Source of the DNA: Planctomycetota bacterium
GTDB lineage: Bacteria > Planctomycetota > Phycisphaerae > Phycisphaerales > SM1A02
NCBI GenBank assembly: GCA_022574595.1
Contig: JACZRS010000003.1
Span: forward strand, 62,001 to 126,000
Direction of reading: 5' to 3'
DNA length: 64,000 nucleotides
Part shown: positions 7,044 through 16,025 of the stretch, piece after piece
Layout: every line of letters starts with the position of its first letter
How positions within the stretch are numbered: position 1 is the first letter of the stretch
The notes under the pieces: generated by a model
What the model was told of the DNA's origin: nothing
Databases searched by the model: none
The model's input: only the letters and a program-made list of their open reading frames with translations
Position numbers and translations under genes: made by a program

Positions 7044-9191
7044 ATGATGAATGCTTCGCGTATACGATGCACCCTGGCCGGATTCATAGCGGCGTTGGTG
7101 CTTGGCACAGCAACTTATGGGCAAGATGCCCCAGCTGAGCTTTTTGATGATTTTATCCATTACACATTGATCGCAAAACCAGACCTGGCGGCTGCCAAGG
7201 CTGAGCTGTTGCTTCAATCTGGAAGGACAAACGCAGAGCTGGCGCAAATGCTCGACGATGATCCTGCACTTGTGAAACGGTTCAATCGTGCGATTGTCCG
7301 TGGGCTTTCTGTGCTGGAACTAGAAGACATCGCGACCGAACTCGATCGTCGAGTCGAACTAGGCAGACTTGATCTTGCGCGCGATGCTAATCGTATTGAT
7401 GAAGCAATAGAAATGTTGTTGCTACATCAGCGTGCAAAGATGCTGGGTCGACAACGACTTATCGCAGCTGGTGAATATGCAATTCCTAAGTTGCTTAAGG
7501 TCGTAACCGATGGGCAGAACGATCGGCTTAAGGTTGCAGTTAGCGATGTCTTTGTAAAGATCGGCCGACAGGCGGTCAGCCCGCTTTGCCAAGCTCTTGC
7601 ATATATCGATCCAGCCAGTCAGCGCTACGTTTGTGAGAGATTGGCAGAACTCGGCTATCCACATGCTGCTCCTTACCTGCTGGAACTTTCTACCGATGAT
7701 AGTACAGTCACTGCAACACGCGATGTAGCTGCTCGAGCATTTAGGCGCATTGGTGGTGGAAGCAATGACCTTAGCGTTCTTTACACAGAACTCGGCATGC
7801 AATACTTCAGCGAATATGAATCACTGATCGCGTTCCCAGGTGAAGCGACTAACAACGTCTGGACATATGATGTTCATTCAGGCCTTTTGCCCATGCCTGT
7901 TCCTACTGAGATTTTCTCAGAAGTCATGGCTATGAGCGTGGCATCTAAAGCTCTGGAAATTGATCCCTCTAACGATACAGCTTTGAGCCTGTTTGTTGCT
8001 TCAAATCTGCGTAGGGAAAATCAATTGCCCCAAGGCGATGCTGATCCTATTTATGGTGAAAACAACTATAGCCCTTTGTTCTATGCGACTGTTTATGGAA
8101 CCGCAACTTGCCTGGACGTTTTAGCCATGGCGCTCGACACAACCGACACACCTTTAGTGCGTGATGCTATTGCTGCTTTAGCGCAAACTACTGGCGGATC
8201 GAATCTGTTTTCTTCTAAGTCAGGCCAACAGCCGCTGCTTGATGCACTTAGATACCCTGATCGCCGTGTGCAATATGAAGCTGCGTTAACCTTAGGCAGA
8301 GCTTTGCCACAGAGATCATTCCCCGGCGATTCAACTGTCGTTCCAACACTAGCATCAGCAGTAAGGTCAGGCGGAGCCAGTTATGCTGCGGTTATTTCCG
8401 ACAATGAAGAACAACGACGCATTACTGCTTCTAAATTAGAAGGCCAGGGATATACAGTCATCGCTACTGGTGACAGCCTTCGTAATATCGCAAATGAACT
8501 TAATCAATCCGTGGGAGTTGATCTTGTTGTAGTTGATGTCGAAAGCATTGCTCGTACAACAAAAACTTTAGCTGACCTCAGAGGCTTTCCACGAACAAAT
8601 GCCTGCCCGGTAATGCTGATTTGCGTTGCAGTTGATAGGCCAGCACTTACAAGAGAGTTCAGTGATGATTTATCCATCGAAATCAGTACGCGCAGAACTG
8701 ATGATGACCAATTTGCTGCCGGTGTTGAACTACTCATGCAGCGAGCATCAGGCGGGCAAATGAGCGATGCTGAATCTGAGGGTTATGCCATCGAAGCACT
8801 ATCTGCTCTTCGTGTTGTAGCAATTGCTGGCAATACCTCTTACAACATTGCTGATGCGGAAACATCACTGCTCGAAGCCCTTGATGGACGTAGTGGTGGA
8901 ACTCGACTTCTCGTTGCCGATACGCTTGCTCTTATGGATTCAGACCGAGCGCAGCGAAAGCTCTTTGATGCTGCACTTGCAGCTACTGACTTTGAGCAGA
9001 TTGAACTTCTTAATAGAGTGACATCTTCCGTTAAACGCTACGGCAACCATGCAGAAGAACGTCACGTTAAAGCGCTTCTTAAACTAGTCGCTGACTCCAG
9101 TGGCGCAACAGCAGAAGCAGCTGCTCAACTTCACGGGGCACTTAATCTGTCCACACAAGATGCAGTCGGCCTTATCCCACAAAATAAGTAA
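7044..9191 (+). CDS. Exported HEAT-repeat protein with embedded receiver-like domain
   Basis: A 715-residue protein with a signal peptide (about residues 1-26, TYGQDAPA). An AGGAG lies 9 bases before the ATG at 7044; the next codon is also ATG. Residues of about 130-250 and 365-440 form HEAT-type helical repeats (IPKLLKVVTDG, AAPYLLELSTDD, LLDALRYPDRRVQYEAALTLG). Residues of about 448-570 look like a CheY-like receiver fold: VISDNEEQRR with acidic Asp453, then VDLVVVDVES with Asp498 in the phospho-acceptor position. The conserved Lys after strand 5 is missing, so phosphorylation is doubtful. The C-terminus returns to HEAT-like helices. An exported receiver-like domain is unusual. Function unknown. 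It is probably a single-gene unit. Confidence 0.82.
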   Translation: MMNASRIRCTLAGFIAALVLGTATYGQDAPAELFDDFIHYTLIAKPDLAAAKAELLLQSGRTNAELAQMLDDDPALVKRFNRAIVRGLSVLELEDIATELDRRVELGRLDLARDANRIDEAIEMLLLHQRAKMLGRQRLIAAGEYAIPKLLKVVTDGQNDRLKVAVSDVFVKIGRQAVSPLCQALAYIDPASQRYVCERLAELGYPHAAPYLLELSTDDSTVTATRDVAARAFRRIGGGSNDLSVLYTELGMQYFSEYESLIAFPGEATNNVWTYDVHSGLLPMPVPTEIFSEVMAMSVASKALEIDPSNDTALSLFVASNLRRENQLPQGDADPIYGENNYSPLFYATVYGTATCLDVLAMALDTTDTPLVRDAIAALAQTTGGSNLFSSKSGQQPLLDALRYPDRRVQYEAALTLGRALPQRSFPGDSTVVPTLASAVRSGGASYAAVISDNEEQRRITASKLEGQGYTVIATGDSLRNIANELNQSVGVDLVVVDVESIARTTKTLADLRGFPRTNACPVMLICVAVDRPALTREFSDDLSIEISTRRTDDDQFAAGVELLMQRASGGQMSDAESEGYAIEALSALRVVAIAGNTSYNIADAETSLLEALDGRSGGTRLLVADTLALMDSDRAQRKLFDAALAATDFEQIELLNRVTSSVKRYGNHAEERHVKALLKLVADSSGATAEAAAQLHGALNLSTQDAVGLIPQNK

Positions 9192-9390
9192 TCCGGTTCA
9201 ATCCCTAATAAGCTCCTATCCGCAGCGTTGTGTTTCTCTCGAGGAATGCATCGCTGCTTTTTTGTAGCTTTTACGAAGATACTCATGCGCTTAGCTAAGA
9301 TTCTTAACTGTGATATCATGCTGCGTCAGCGTTATGTATTCTGCGTTGATCCTATTGCCAACTAGTGCTACCGTTGACATGTTACTCATC

Positions 9391-9462
9391 GCCACCCTAG
9401 CTCAGTGGTAGAGCGGCGCTTTCGTAAAGCGCAGGTCGCGGGTTCAAGTCCCGCGGGTGGCT
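9391..9462 (+). tRNA. tRNA-Thr (anticodon CGT)
   Basis: A complete cloverleaf. The acceptor stem is GCCACCC/GGGTGGC, the D-arm is GCTCAGTGGTAGAGC, the anticodon stem is GCGCT/AGCGC with loop TTCGTAA (anticodon CGT at 9423-9425, reading ACG), and the T-arm is GCGGG-TTCAAGT-CCCGC. The discriminator base is T and the 3' CCA is not encoded. No integrase or direct repeat of its 3' end is seen nearby. Confidence 0.96.
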
Positions 9463-9567
9463 TTGGGCTTGCCCCAAGGAGCCAATTAAGTCAACCTGAC
9501 AGCCTTTCCGGATCCCAAGGAGGAGGAATAATGTAAGTTTGAATAGGGCACGTTTCACGATAGTATT

Positions 9568-10203
9568 CTACACCTCAGCTTCCCTTCCCCAGCCACATTC
9601 AGGGCAGCCTGTTGAAAATTCACTACGCAAATTGTAGCAACATATCGGGCACTTGCCTTTTTGGATTCGCCACCGCCTACGTGTGCCTATCACTGCAACG
9701 AGACTTAGCAAAAATAATATAGCGAAGAAAAAAACGTCTCCTACAAAGCCCCAAGTATTGACCTTTACCGGGAGATTCAAACTGCCAAAAGTACCAGTAA
9801 CCTCTTGAGAAATTACCGTTCCAGTGAGCCAGTCGCGTTGAATTTCAAATGAAAACGACATGCTTATAAAGGGCCAACCATATCCGAAATCAAGCATTGT
9901 TGGTATTGGATCCCTGGCTTTATAATCTGGAAGATCTCGAAGACGACTCCACTTTGGAATTGTCACATCACTTATGTGGATAGCGGCTGATGAATCATAA
10001 GAGTAATGTATGGCCGTCCAATGCCACTCACCGATCCGCCTACAAGAATACAATGCCCAAGATTTACTTTGTTCCCATACTAAGTAAGAGTCGTTTAGTA
10101 CTATTACCTCTCGAGGCAGCAAGAAAGCGAGCCAGGCAGAGCTAACGGTTGCTCCCATTCCTAAAATAAGCGACAACAGATTTACAAGAACAACGCGCTT
10201 CAT
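9568..10203 (-). CDS. Membrane protein with C-terminal zinc ribbon
   Basis: About 211 residues. I chose the ATG at 10203 (MKRVVLVNLLSLILG) over the TTG at 10242 because it opens straight into a hydrophobic signal/anchor. A second membrane helix lies at about residues 152-175 (FVGDVFFFAILFLLSLVAV), followed by RRRWR and a cytoplasmic zinc ribbon with CPICCYN and CPECGWG. Small membrane proteins with this 'CPxCxYxLR...CPECG' tail are common in Planctomycetes. The function is unknown. The middle part is a periplasmic domain of about 120 residues that I do not recognise. Confidence 0.75.
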   Translation of the reverse strand: MKRVVLVNLLSLILGMGATVSSAWLAFLLPREVIVLNDSYLVWEQSKSWALYSCRRIGEWHWTAIHYSYDSSAAIHISDVTIPKWSRLRDLPDYKARDPIPTMLDFGYGWPFISMSFSFEIQRDWLTGTVISQEVTGTFGSLNLPVKVNTWGFVGDVFFFAILFLLSLVAVIGTRRRWRIQKGKCPICCYNLRSEFSTGCPECGWGREAEV

Positions 10204-10731
10204 TGGACAACTCGCCCAAACAATAATAAATTGATTTCTCAATATAACTCAAAGTATGCTGAGAGTTTATACGCAGCAATACGTAGGTTTGTTCAATCAT
10301 ACATTTCTATATTATTTGGCCGGATGAGGTTGTCAGGTTGATTTGTTTGATATCCAAGTGCTGTAGGGCAGTGCCTTTGGCATGCCGATCACTTGACTCG
10401 CCTTGGCGAGGTGTCCCTGAACGAAATGTAAATAATTCATCACGACTCTTTTCAGGCTTTTCAACTCTTGCAGAGGTTATTTGCGTTTGCTGGCAGTGGT
10501 TTTATTGTTGCTCGCCCTTCGCCTGCCGTGTATTCACGGCAGGCTAAATGGGGAGTCATCCAACTTGTGCAATTAACAACACAACCCATTTAGCCCCTGG
10601 TGAATACACCAGGGGCGAAACGTGGACAATCGCAAGGTTACAAGGACAACTCTCTAACCTAATTTGAGCCCAGCGGAGCCTTTGCTGGCACTGTACGTGA
10701 CAAATTCGTGCATCTCTGGTATTGAAGTGTT
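10204..10731. other. Long intergenic region
   Basis: About 530 bases without a convincing gene. It holds small hairpins (TGCCtttGGCA at about 10369-10379 and CTCGCCttGGCGAG at about 10387-10403) and the REP-like inverted pair at 10521-10616, which is listed separately. Short ORFs here lack ribosome-binding sites and family features. Confidence 0.6.
10521..10616. repeat. REP/BIME-like pair of inverted hairpins
   Basis: Two head-to-head copies of one element. Hairpin 1 (10521-10544) is GCCTGCCGTG-TATT-CACGGCAGGC followed by TAAATGGG (10545-10552). Hairpin 2 (10593-10616) is GCCCCTGGTG-AATA-CACCAGGGGC preceded by CCCATTTA (10585-10592). The copies are reverse complements of each other, yet the stems differ at several positions with compensating changes on both arms, so the stem structure rather than its sequence is conserved. 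This is the layout of REP/BIME elements mobilised by RAYT transposases; no RAYT gene is in the window. Confidence 0.8.
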
Positions 10732-11004
10732 ATGGGCAACGAAAGTGAGAAACATGGTGGTGGGTCCGATCACGGCTTGAAGCGCATTCTTGGGCCGGTG
10801 GCCGCACGGTCCGTGCGCGTTCCGGGTTACCCGGTTGTTCCACTCTTATTTGTGTTGGGCGAACTCTGTATTCTCGCGGGCGCGTTGTTCTATTCCGAGC
10901 AGCGCATCACAGTGTTGATCGGCATCGGGTGGATCCTTGGGGCGACTCTGCTATATTTCCTCTTTTTCTATGGCGGACTGTCTAAAAACTCGGTCGATCT
11001 GTAA
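10732..11004 (+). pseudogene. Remnant of an APC-family amino acid permease (C-terminal part)
   Basis: A 90-residue ORF whose residues of about 28-85 match the C-terminal end of APC-superfamily permeases: RVPGYPVVPLLFVLGELCIL, then two hydrophobic helices. Full-length members have about 450 residues and 12 helices, so some 80% is missing. The first 25 residues (MGNESEKHGGGSDHG...) look unrelated to the family, a stop codon lies just upstream in frame, and no ribosome-binding site is seen. I read it as a decayed fragment. A short, expressed membrane protein cannot be excluded. Confidence 0.5.
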
Positions 11005-11322
11005 CTTGTTGCTTATGCTTATAGGAGGTTTGGCAAAGCGTGATTTGGAACTATTGCGGCAGATTCTGGGCCGTTATATCGGTGCAATCGCCAACATAAA
11101 CGTGTTTCTATGCCACTATTGTTGGTTGCGAGTAAGCATAAGATAAATTTGCAATAAGCTAGTAGCTTAAATTAGTTCTATTCAAGCTGCTAGCGGCCGA
11201 GTTCTGGTATAGCAGGGCTTAGTGAGTTCGACTGAACACTGAAACCAAACAGGAACGCCTGAACCAAAGTGATGAACAACAAAAAGGTAGTGTTACAGAT
11301 CAGACGCCGAGAATCTGAGATC

Positions 11323-12027
11323 ATGGATCAGCCTGATCTGGATCGAGATCGGCTCGAATGCGCGCTCGGTGGTTTGTCGCGCCTCAACAGGTGGAGCGGT
11401 AGCGCAGGAAATCTATGGCCGGTGCTGCGCGATCTGGCAAAGCAGTTGCAAGGAACAGATCAACCAAACCGCTCTAAACCAGTCACCTTGCGCATTCTCG
11501 ACCTTGCTACGGGTGCCGGCGACAATCCGATCCGACTGGCTCTCAAGGCACGCCAAGAGAATCTGCCGATGCAATTCGCAGGTTGCGATGTAAATCCGCA
11601 TTCCATTGAGTTTGCAAGTCGCCGGGCGCAAGAAGCCGGTGCAGATATTGATTGGTTTGTTGGCGACGTTCTTGCAGATGATCTCCCGGCCGGTTATGAC
11701 GTGGTAATGTGTTCGCTGTATATGCATCATCTCAGCAACGATCAGGCGGCTTATTTGCTTGGGCAAATGTGGCAAGCGGCCAGTCGGACAGTAATGGTGT
11801 GTGATCTGGTTCGATCTCGTTTCGGTTTGTGGCTGGCAATAGCCGCGAGCCGGATCCTAACCCGCTCCGAAGTGGTTCAGACTGACGGACCGATTTCTGT
11901 CAGGGCAGCGCATACAATTCACGAATTCTCTAATATCGCCAAGCAGGCAGGATTGTTGGAGTATAGCTTGCGGAAGCGGTGGCCGGCGAGATTTTTATTT
12001 ACTGCACACAAAGATCCTTCCCCATGA
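11323..12027 (+). CDS. SAM-dependent methyltransferase of the type III PKS cluster
   Basis: A class I methyltransferase of 234 residues from the ATG at 11323; an upstream ATG at 11269 would add 18 residues of low-complexity basic sequence (MMNNKKVVLQ). The SAM-binding motif I is LRILDLATGAGDN, followed by an acidic end of strand 2 (AGCDVNPHS), motif II/III (YDVVMCSLYMHHL) and a post-II block (RTVMVCDLVRS). It is UbiE-like in layout. Its stop overlaps the next gene by 4 bases (ATGA), so it is co-translated with the FAD oxidoreductase and then the PKS. It probably methylates the PKS product or its quinone form. Substrate unproven. Confidence 0.85.
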   Translation: MDQPDLDRDRLECALGGLSRLNRWSGSAGNLWPVLRDLAKQLQGTDQPNRSKPVTLRILDLATGAGDNPIRLALKARQENLPMQFAGCDVNPHSIEFASRRAQEAGADIDWFVGDVLADDLPAGYDVVMCSLYMHHLSNDQAAYLLGQMWQAASRTVMVCDLVRSRFGLWLAIAASRILTRSEVVQTDGPISVRAAHTIHEFSNIAKQAGLLEYSLRKRWPARFLFTAHKDPSP

Positions 12028-13319
12028 TCACACCTCTTCATCATGGCGATTCGAATTTTAATGCTGGGCTGTTGACAGCGCACAAACTGCAGCCGATCAA
12101 TACGACCATTACGCTAAGTGATGCAAATCGGATATGGGATGTGATCGTGGTAGGTGCAGGGCCGGGTGGCTCGGTCGCCGCTCGGCAATTGGCGCTGCTC
12201 GGTTCATCGGTACTACTGGTAGATCGTGCATCATTTCCTCGATCTAAAGTGTGCGGTTCGTGTCTCAACGGCAATGCATTGGCAACGCTTGATTCACTTG
12301 GACTAGGCCATCTCATCGCAGCAAATGGGGCTGTGCCATTACGCAAATTTCAATTGTCAGTGCGGAAGCGAACAGCATCGTTGCAAATACCGACCGGCGT
12401 TGCATTATCAAGGATTCGCCTTGACGTAGCATTGGTGAACGCGGCGATCGATGCCGGCGCGCAGTTTCTGCCAGAAACTAACATTGTTGTTGAGCAAAAC
12501 CTTACGCGAAATAAGAAATATCGCTATGTGACAGCAAGATGCGGCAGTGGACAATCGCTACTCAAGGCACGCATCGTTGTTGCAGCAGACGGTTTGGGGG
12601 CGCGCCGAGTTGATCCCAAAGATCCGACACGCTCCCAGATTATCGATCGGCATTCGCGCGTTGGCGCTGGCGTGATGTTGGAAAAAATACATGTCCCGGA
12701 TTGGTGCAAGCCTGGTGTTGTCTTCATGTGCTGTGGCAAGGGTGGGTACGTCGGCCTTGTAGTTCTCGAAGACGGACGACTCGACGTTGCAGCAGCACTA
12801 GATCCGATGTCGCTTCTGTCGCTTGAGACCGAAAAGAATCAATCGCGTCCAGGCATCCTGGCCACAAGTATCATCGTTGAATCCGGATTGCCGCGAATTG
12901 ATAATCTTGTTTATGCACCTTGGCGGGGAACTACTCAACTCACACGCCGGCCTAAACAGGTTGCTGATCACCGTATGTTCGTAATTGGCGATGCAGCAGG
13001 TTATGTCGAACCCTTCACTGGCGAGGGAATAGCCTGGGCGCTTGCAACCGGAGCAGCGGTAGCGCCGCTTGCACATAAAGCTTCTCAGCAGTGGCAACCC
13101 GCATTTGTCGATTATTGGTGCAAATCTCACGCTGGTCTGATAGGCAGGCGGCAACGAATCTGTCGTTTGATGGGGCAGCTACTGCGCCACCCAGGTCTTG
13201 TTGGATTGGCTGTATCAGCCATAAACATCGCACCTGCAATTGCGCGGCCAATATTCAATCAACTAAATGCTACCACACTGGATTGCACAACAAATCGACG
13301 CCTGCCGGAGTTAGCATGA
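12024..13319 (+). CDS. FAD-dependent oxidoreductase, geranylgeranyl-reductase-like
   Basis: About 431 residues from the ATG at 12024, which overlaps the methyltransferase stop (ATGA); a start at 11979 is also in frame but would read through the upstream gene. The N-terminal Rossmann motif is VVGAGPGGSVAARQL (Gly44-Gly49 region), with KVCGSCLNG (the flavin-reductase loop) near residue 75, and the second FAD motif FVIGDAAGYVEPFTGEGI near residue 327. It is a soluble group A-type monooxygenase/reductase. Type III PKS clusters often carry such an enzyme to hydroxylate or oxidise the polyketide phenol to a quinone, which is the inferred role here. Confidence 0.86.
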   Translation: MITPLHHGDSNFNAGLLTAHKLQPINTTITLSDANRIWDVIVVGAGPGGSVAARQLALLGSSVLLVDRASFPRSKVCGSCLNGNALATLDSLGLGHLIAANGAVPLRKFQLSVRKRTASLQIPTGVALSRIRLDVALVNAAIDAGAQFLPETNIVVEQNLTRNKKYRYVTARCGSGQSLLKARIVVAADGLGARRVDPKDPTRSQIIDRHSRVGAGVMLEKIHVPDWCKPGVVFMCCGKGGYVGLVVLEDGRLDVAAALDPMSLLSLETEKNQSRPGILATSIIVESGLPRIDNLVYAPWRGTTQLTRRPKQVADHRMFVIGDAAGYVEPFTGEGIAWALATGAAVAPLAHKASQQWQPAFVDYWCKSHAGLIGRRQRICRLMGQLLRHPGLVGLAVSAINIAPAIARPIFNQLNATTLDCTTNRRLPELA

Positions 13320-13341
13320 CCAACCCAGATTGGAACGCAAC

Positions 13342-14556
13342 ATGAGTTTTGTCATCGATACAATCGCAACTGCGGTGCCTGAAATTGCCATGACTCAATC
13401 GCAGCTGGCGCAACATGCCGCAGCGTTTGCAAACGGCGTTGCTAAGAGCAATCACGCCGCACGGCTTGAACGTATCTTTACACATGCCGGTGTCGTTAAG
13501 CGACACCTGATTATCGCTGAAAACGTGCTAGAACCTGCCCAAGTAGTATCTGCAGTCATCGCTGTTGGAGGCGAAAGTGGCGCGGATGTCGAATTCTCAG
13601 CTCACATCAACCCTCAGATATCGTTCTATCCCGCGCGGTTAAACGAGAACGATTACGGACCCACGACCCATTCAAGAATGCAGCGATACAAAACCGAAGC
13701 GCTCAACCTCGCAAGTTGTGCGGTCAAGCGCGCTTTCGACGAGTCAAATGTTAGACCAGACGATATCACACAATTGATCACCGTATCGTGCACAGGCTTT
13801 GCTGCACCGGGTGTAGACGTTGGTTTGATAGAACGGTTTGGCTTGCTACCCACCGTGCAGCGCACTAATATTGGATTCATGGGCTGCCACGGTGCGATTA
13901 ACGCGCTGCATGTCGCCAATGCATTTGCATCTGCCGAACCGAAGTCACGCATTCTTATCTGCTGCGTGGAATTGTGCAGCCTACACATGCAGTACGGCCC
14001 GGAGACGGACAAACTGATTGCCAACGCACTCTTTTCCGACGGTGCCGCTGCGGTAATCGGTCATGGAAACGATTCCGCTCGCAATCAGAGATCAAGTTGG
14101 CATGTTGTCGCGTCAGGCTCGTGTCTGATTCCCGATTCACGAGATGACATGACATGGTCTATCGGCGATCACGGATATGAAATGAAGCTTTCTCCGCGGG
14201 TACCACACTTGATCGGTAAACACCTTGGACCATGGCTGGTAGACTGGCTTGATGCCCAAGGGTTGTCGATCGATGATATCGGTGCCTGGGCGGTTCATCC
14301 CGGTGGACCGAAAGTTCTTGACGCCGTAGCCGATGCACTTGATCTTCCCGACAAGTCGCTCCAACACTCCCGAGCCGTACTGGCCGAATACGGTAACATG
14401 TCGTCTGCCACGGTGCTCTTTATTCTTGATTCGCTTTGCAAATCACGCGTTGGTACAATTAAGTGCGCAAACTCTTCGCCCATCTCTCATCCATCGCCGT
14501 GCATTATGCTCGCCTTTGGCCCCGGCTTGGTCGTCGAAGCGGCGCTCCTAAAATGA
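13342..14556 (+). CDS. Type III polyketide synthase
   Basis: 404 residues from the ATG at 13342, 22 bases after the oxidoreductase stop (an in-frame start at 13330 is less likely). It belongs to the chalcone/stilbene synthase family. The catalytic triad is visible: Cys150 in VSCTGFAAPG, His319 in WAVHPGGPK, and Asn352 in EYGNMSSATV, with His-Asn spacing of 33 as in plant CHS. The C-terminal loop GFGPGL is present as AFGPGLVVEA. The enzyme condenses malonyl-CoA onto an acyl-CoA starter to make pyrones or resorcinols. An insert at about residues 62-90, rich in Ala/Val/Gly, makes the N-terminal half longer than usual. Product unknown. Confidence 0.95.
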   Translation: MSFVIDTIATAVPEIAMTQSQLAQHAAAFANGVAKSNHAARLERIFTHAGVVKRHLIIAENVLEPAQVVSAVIAVGGESGADVEFSAHINPQISFYPARLNENDYGPTTHSRMQRYKTEALNLASCAVKRAFDESNVRPDDITQLITVSCTGFAAPGVDVGLIERFGLLPTVQRTNIGFMGCHGAINALHVANAFASAEPKSRILICCVELCSLHMQYGPETDKLIANALFSDGAAAVIGHGNDSARNQRSSWHVVASGSCLIPDSRDDMTWSIGDHGYEMKLSPRVPHLIGKHLGPWLVDWLDAQGLSIDDIGAWAVHPGGPKVLDAVADALDLPDKSLQHSRAVLAEYGNMSSATVLFILDSLCKSRVGTIKCANSSPISHPSPCIMLAFGPGLVVEAALLK

Positions 14557-14696
14557 TCTCGTTGTGTGGCAGAATTTAGACTTTCAGGAATTATATTGTC
14601 GGATCGAGTGTTGATCCAGTATTATGCATGTATTGACAGTCGTTGCCTGCCGCTCAAGGAACAAATCGAAGATTTTGCGATTGAGGTACTAAATTA

Positions 14697-15869
14697 ATGA
14701 GCAATCGAGTATTGATAATCGTTCTAACCGTGGTGTGTGGCTTAACTTCTCTTGCCATAGGTCAGTCTCGTGGAGTTTTGGGTCGAGAAGCACCTTCGTG
14801 GCGTGTTGATGAGTGGTTTCAGCTTCCTGAGGGTATGGAAACGCTGGACGTTGTGGATTACCGCGGCAAGGTGATCTACTTCTATGGCTTCCAGTCGTGG
14901 TGTCCGGGGTGCCACTCACATGGTTTCCCCACACTCGGGGAACTGATACGCCGATTTGAAGGTACGAAAGACGTGGCATTTGTGGCAGTGCAGACGACCT
15001 TCGAAGGCTTCAATACCAACACAGCTCCCAAGGCGCTCGTAACTGCAAAGCGATATGGCCTGAAGATCCCAATCGGTCATTCTGGAAGCGATAATCGCCG
15101 TTCGCGCATAATGATTGATTACCGCACTGGTGGCACGCCCTGGACCATCATTATAGATCGCAAGGGTGTTGTGCGCTTCAATAACTTTCGCATATCGGCT
15201 GATGCCGGCGAGCACATGATCAAACAGCTACTCAAGGAACCGGCGCCTACTGCGACGCAAATCGTTACGCTTCCAACTGCGTGCGGCGGCCAGGATCGTA
15301 TCGGGAAGCGTTTTCCAAAGATCCCATTCAGCCGCTGGATTAAAGCGGATGCGGCTGTCAATGATGGTAGCGAGACCCCTGGGTTGCCTGATGATGCTGC
15401 CCCAAAGAAACAAATTGAAAATATACCTAGCCCCAGGATCACACTCTATCGTTGGTGGATCGATGGGTGTCCGTACTGCAATGCGTCAATGCCTGCAATG
15501 GAGACCTTGCGGAAGAAGTACACCGATGACGGTCTGCGCGTAGTTGGTGTGTATCACCCCAAGCCACCGCGGGCCGTAGATGATCAGGTAATTCGTGCCG
15601 CTGCAGCCGACTACGGTTTTCACGGTGATATTGCAGTGGACGAGGACTGGTCGGTGCTGCGCGCTGCATATTTGCGCTGGGGTAAGCGCAAGGCCACGAG
15701 CGTTAGCATTCTGGTCGATAAACAAGGCATCATCCGTTTCGTGCACCCGGGCCCGGCTGTATTCCCGTCATCGAAAGCGGCTAATGCGCAAGAGAACCAA
15801 GACTACACATTACTCGAAAACGCGATTCGGCAATTGCTCAAGCTAGAAGATCGCGAGTCTAAGCAATGA
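14697..15869 (+). CDS. Exported tandem thioredoxin-like (TlpA-type) protein
   Basis: A 390-residue protein with a signal peptide (about residues 1-22, LTSLAIGQ) and two complete TlpA/ResA-like thioredoxin folds. Domain 1 (about 30-180) has the redox motif WCPGC (Cys69, Cys72) and the cis-Pro region GGTPWTIIID. Domain 2 (about 245-385) has GCPYC (Cys258, Cys261) and ATSVSILVDKQG. Both CxxC pairs are intact. It lies 140 bases after the PKS and may be an independent unit. It probably reduces disulfides or haem-lyase substrates in the periplasm, which would fit the many CxxCH proteins encoded further on, but this link is inference. Confidence 0.87.
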   Translation: MSNRVLIIVLTVVCGLTSLAIGQSRGVLGREAPSWRVDEWFQLPEGMETLDVVDYRGKVIYFYGFQSWCPGCHSHGFPTLGELIRRFEGTKDVAFVAVQTTFEGFNTNTAPKALVTAKRYGLKIPIGHSGSDNRRSRIMIDYRTGGTPWTIIIDRKGVVRFNNFRISADAGEHMIKQLLKEPAPTATQIVTLPTACGGQDRIGKRFPKIPFSRWIKADAAVNDGSETPGLPDDAAPKKQIENIPSPRITLYRWWIDGCPYCNASMPAMETLRKKYTDDGLRVVGVYHPKPPRAVDDQVIRAAAADYGFHGDIAVDEDWSVLRAAYLRWGKRKATSVSILVDKQGIIRFVHPGPAVFPSSKAANAQENQDYTLLENAIRQLLKLEDRESKQ

Positions 15870-16025
15870 AGTGCTTCAAGATGTCGCCTTGTACCACTTC
15901 TCTACCCACTTTCATGTCAATTGATTGCAAGAGAGCACTGTTACTGGGTCATGGTAATTCCCATTTGATGAGTGATCTGTAGCTATGGCAGGTTATAGAA
16001 TGGAAAGACTGTGTAAGTCAAACAA

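Noticed and set aside
9391-9462. tRNA as an integration site for a genomic island
   Set aside because: No integrase nearby and no repeat of the tRNA 3' end was found in the window.
9461-9479. Terminator after tRNA-Thr
   Set aside because: CTTTGGG and CCCAAGG can pair, but no T-tract follows.
10338-10547. Small ORF of 69 codons
   Set aside because: No ribosome-binding site, odd composition (Cys/Trp-rich), and it runs through hairpins of the repeat region.
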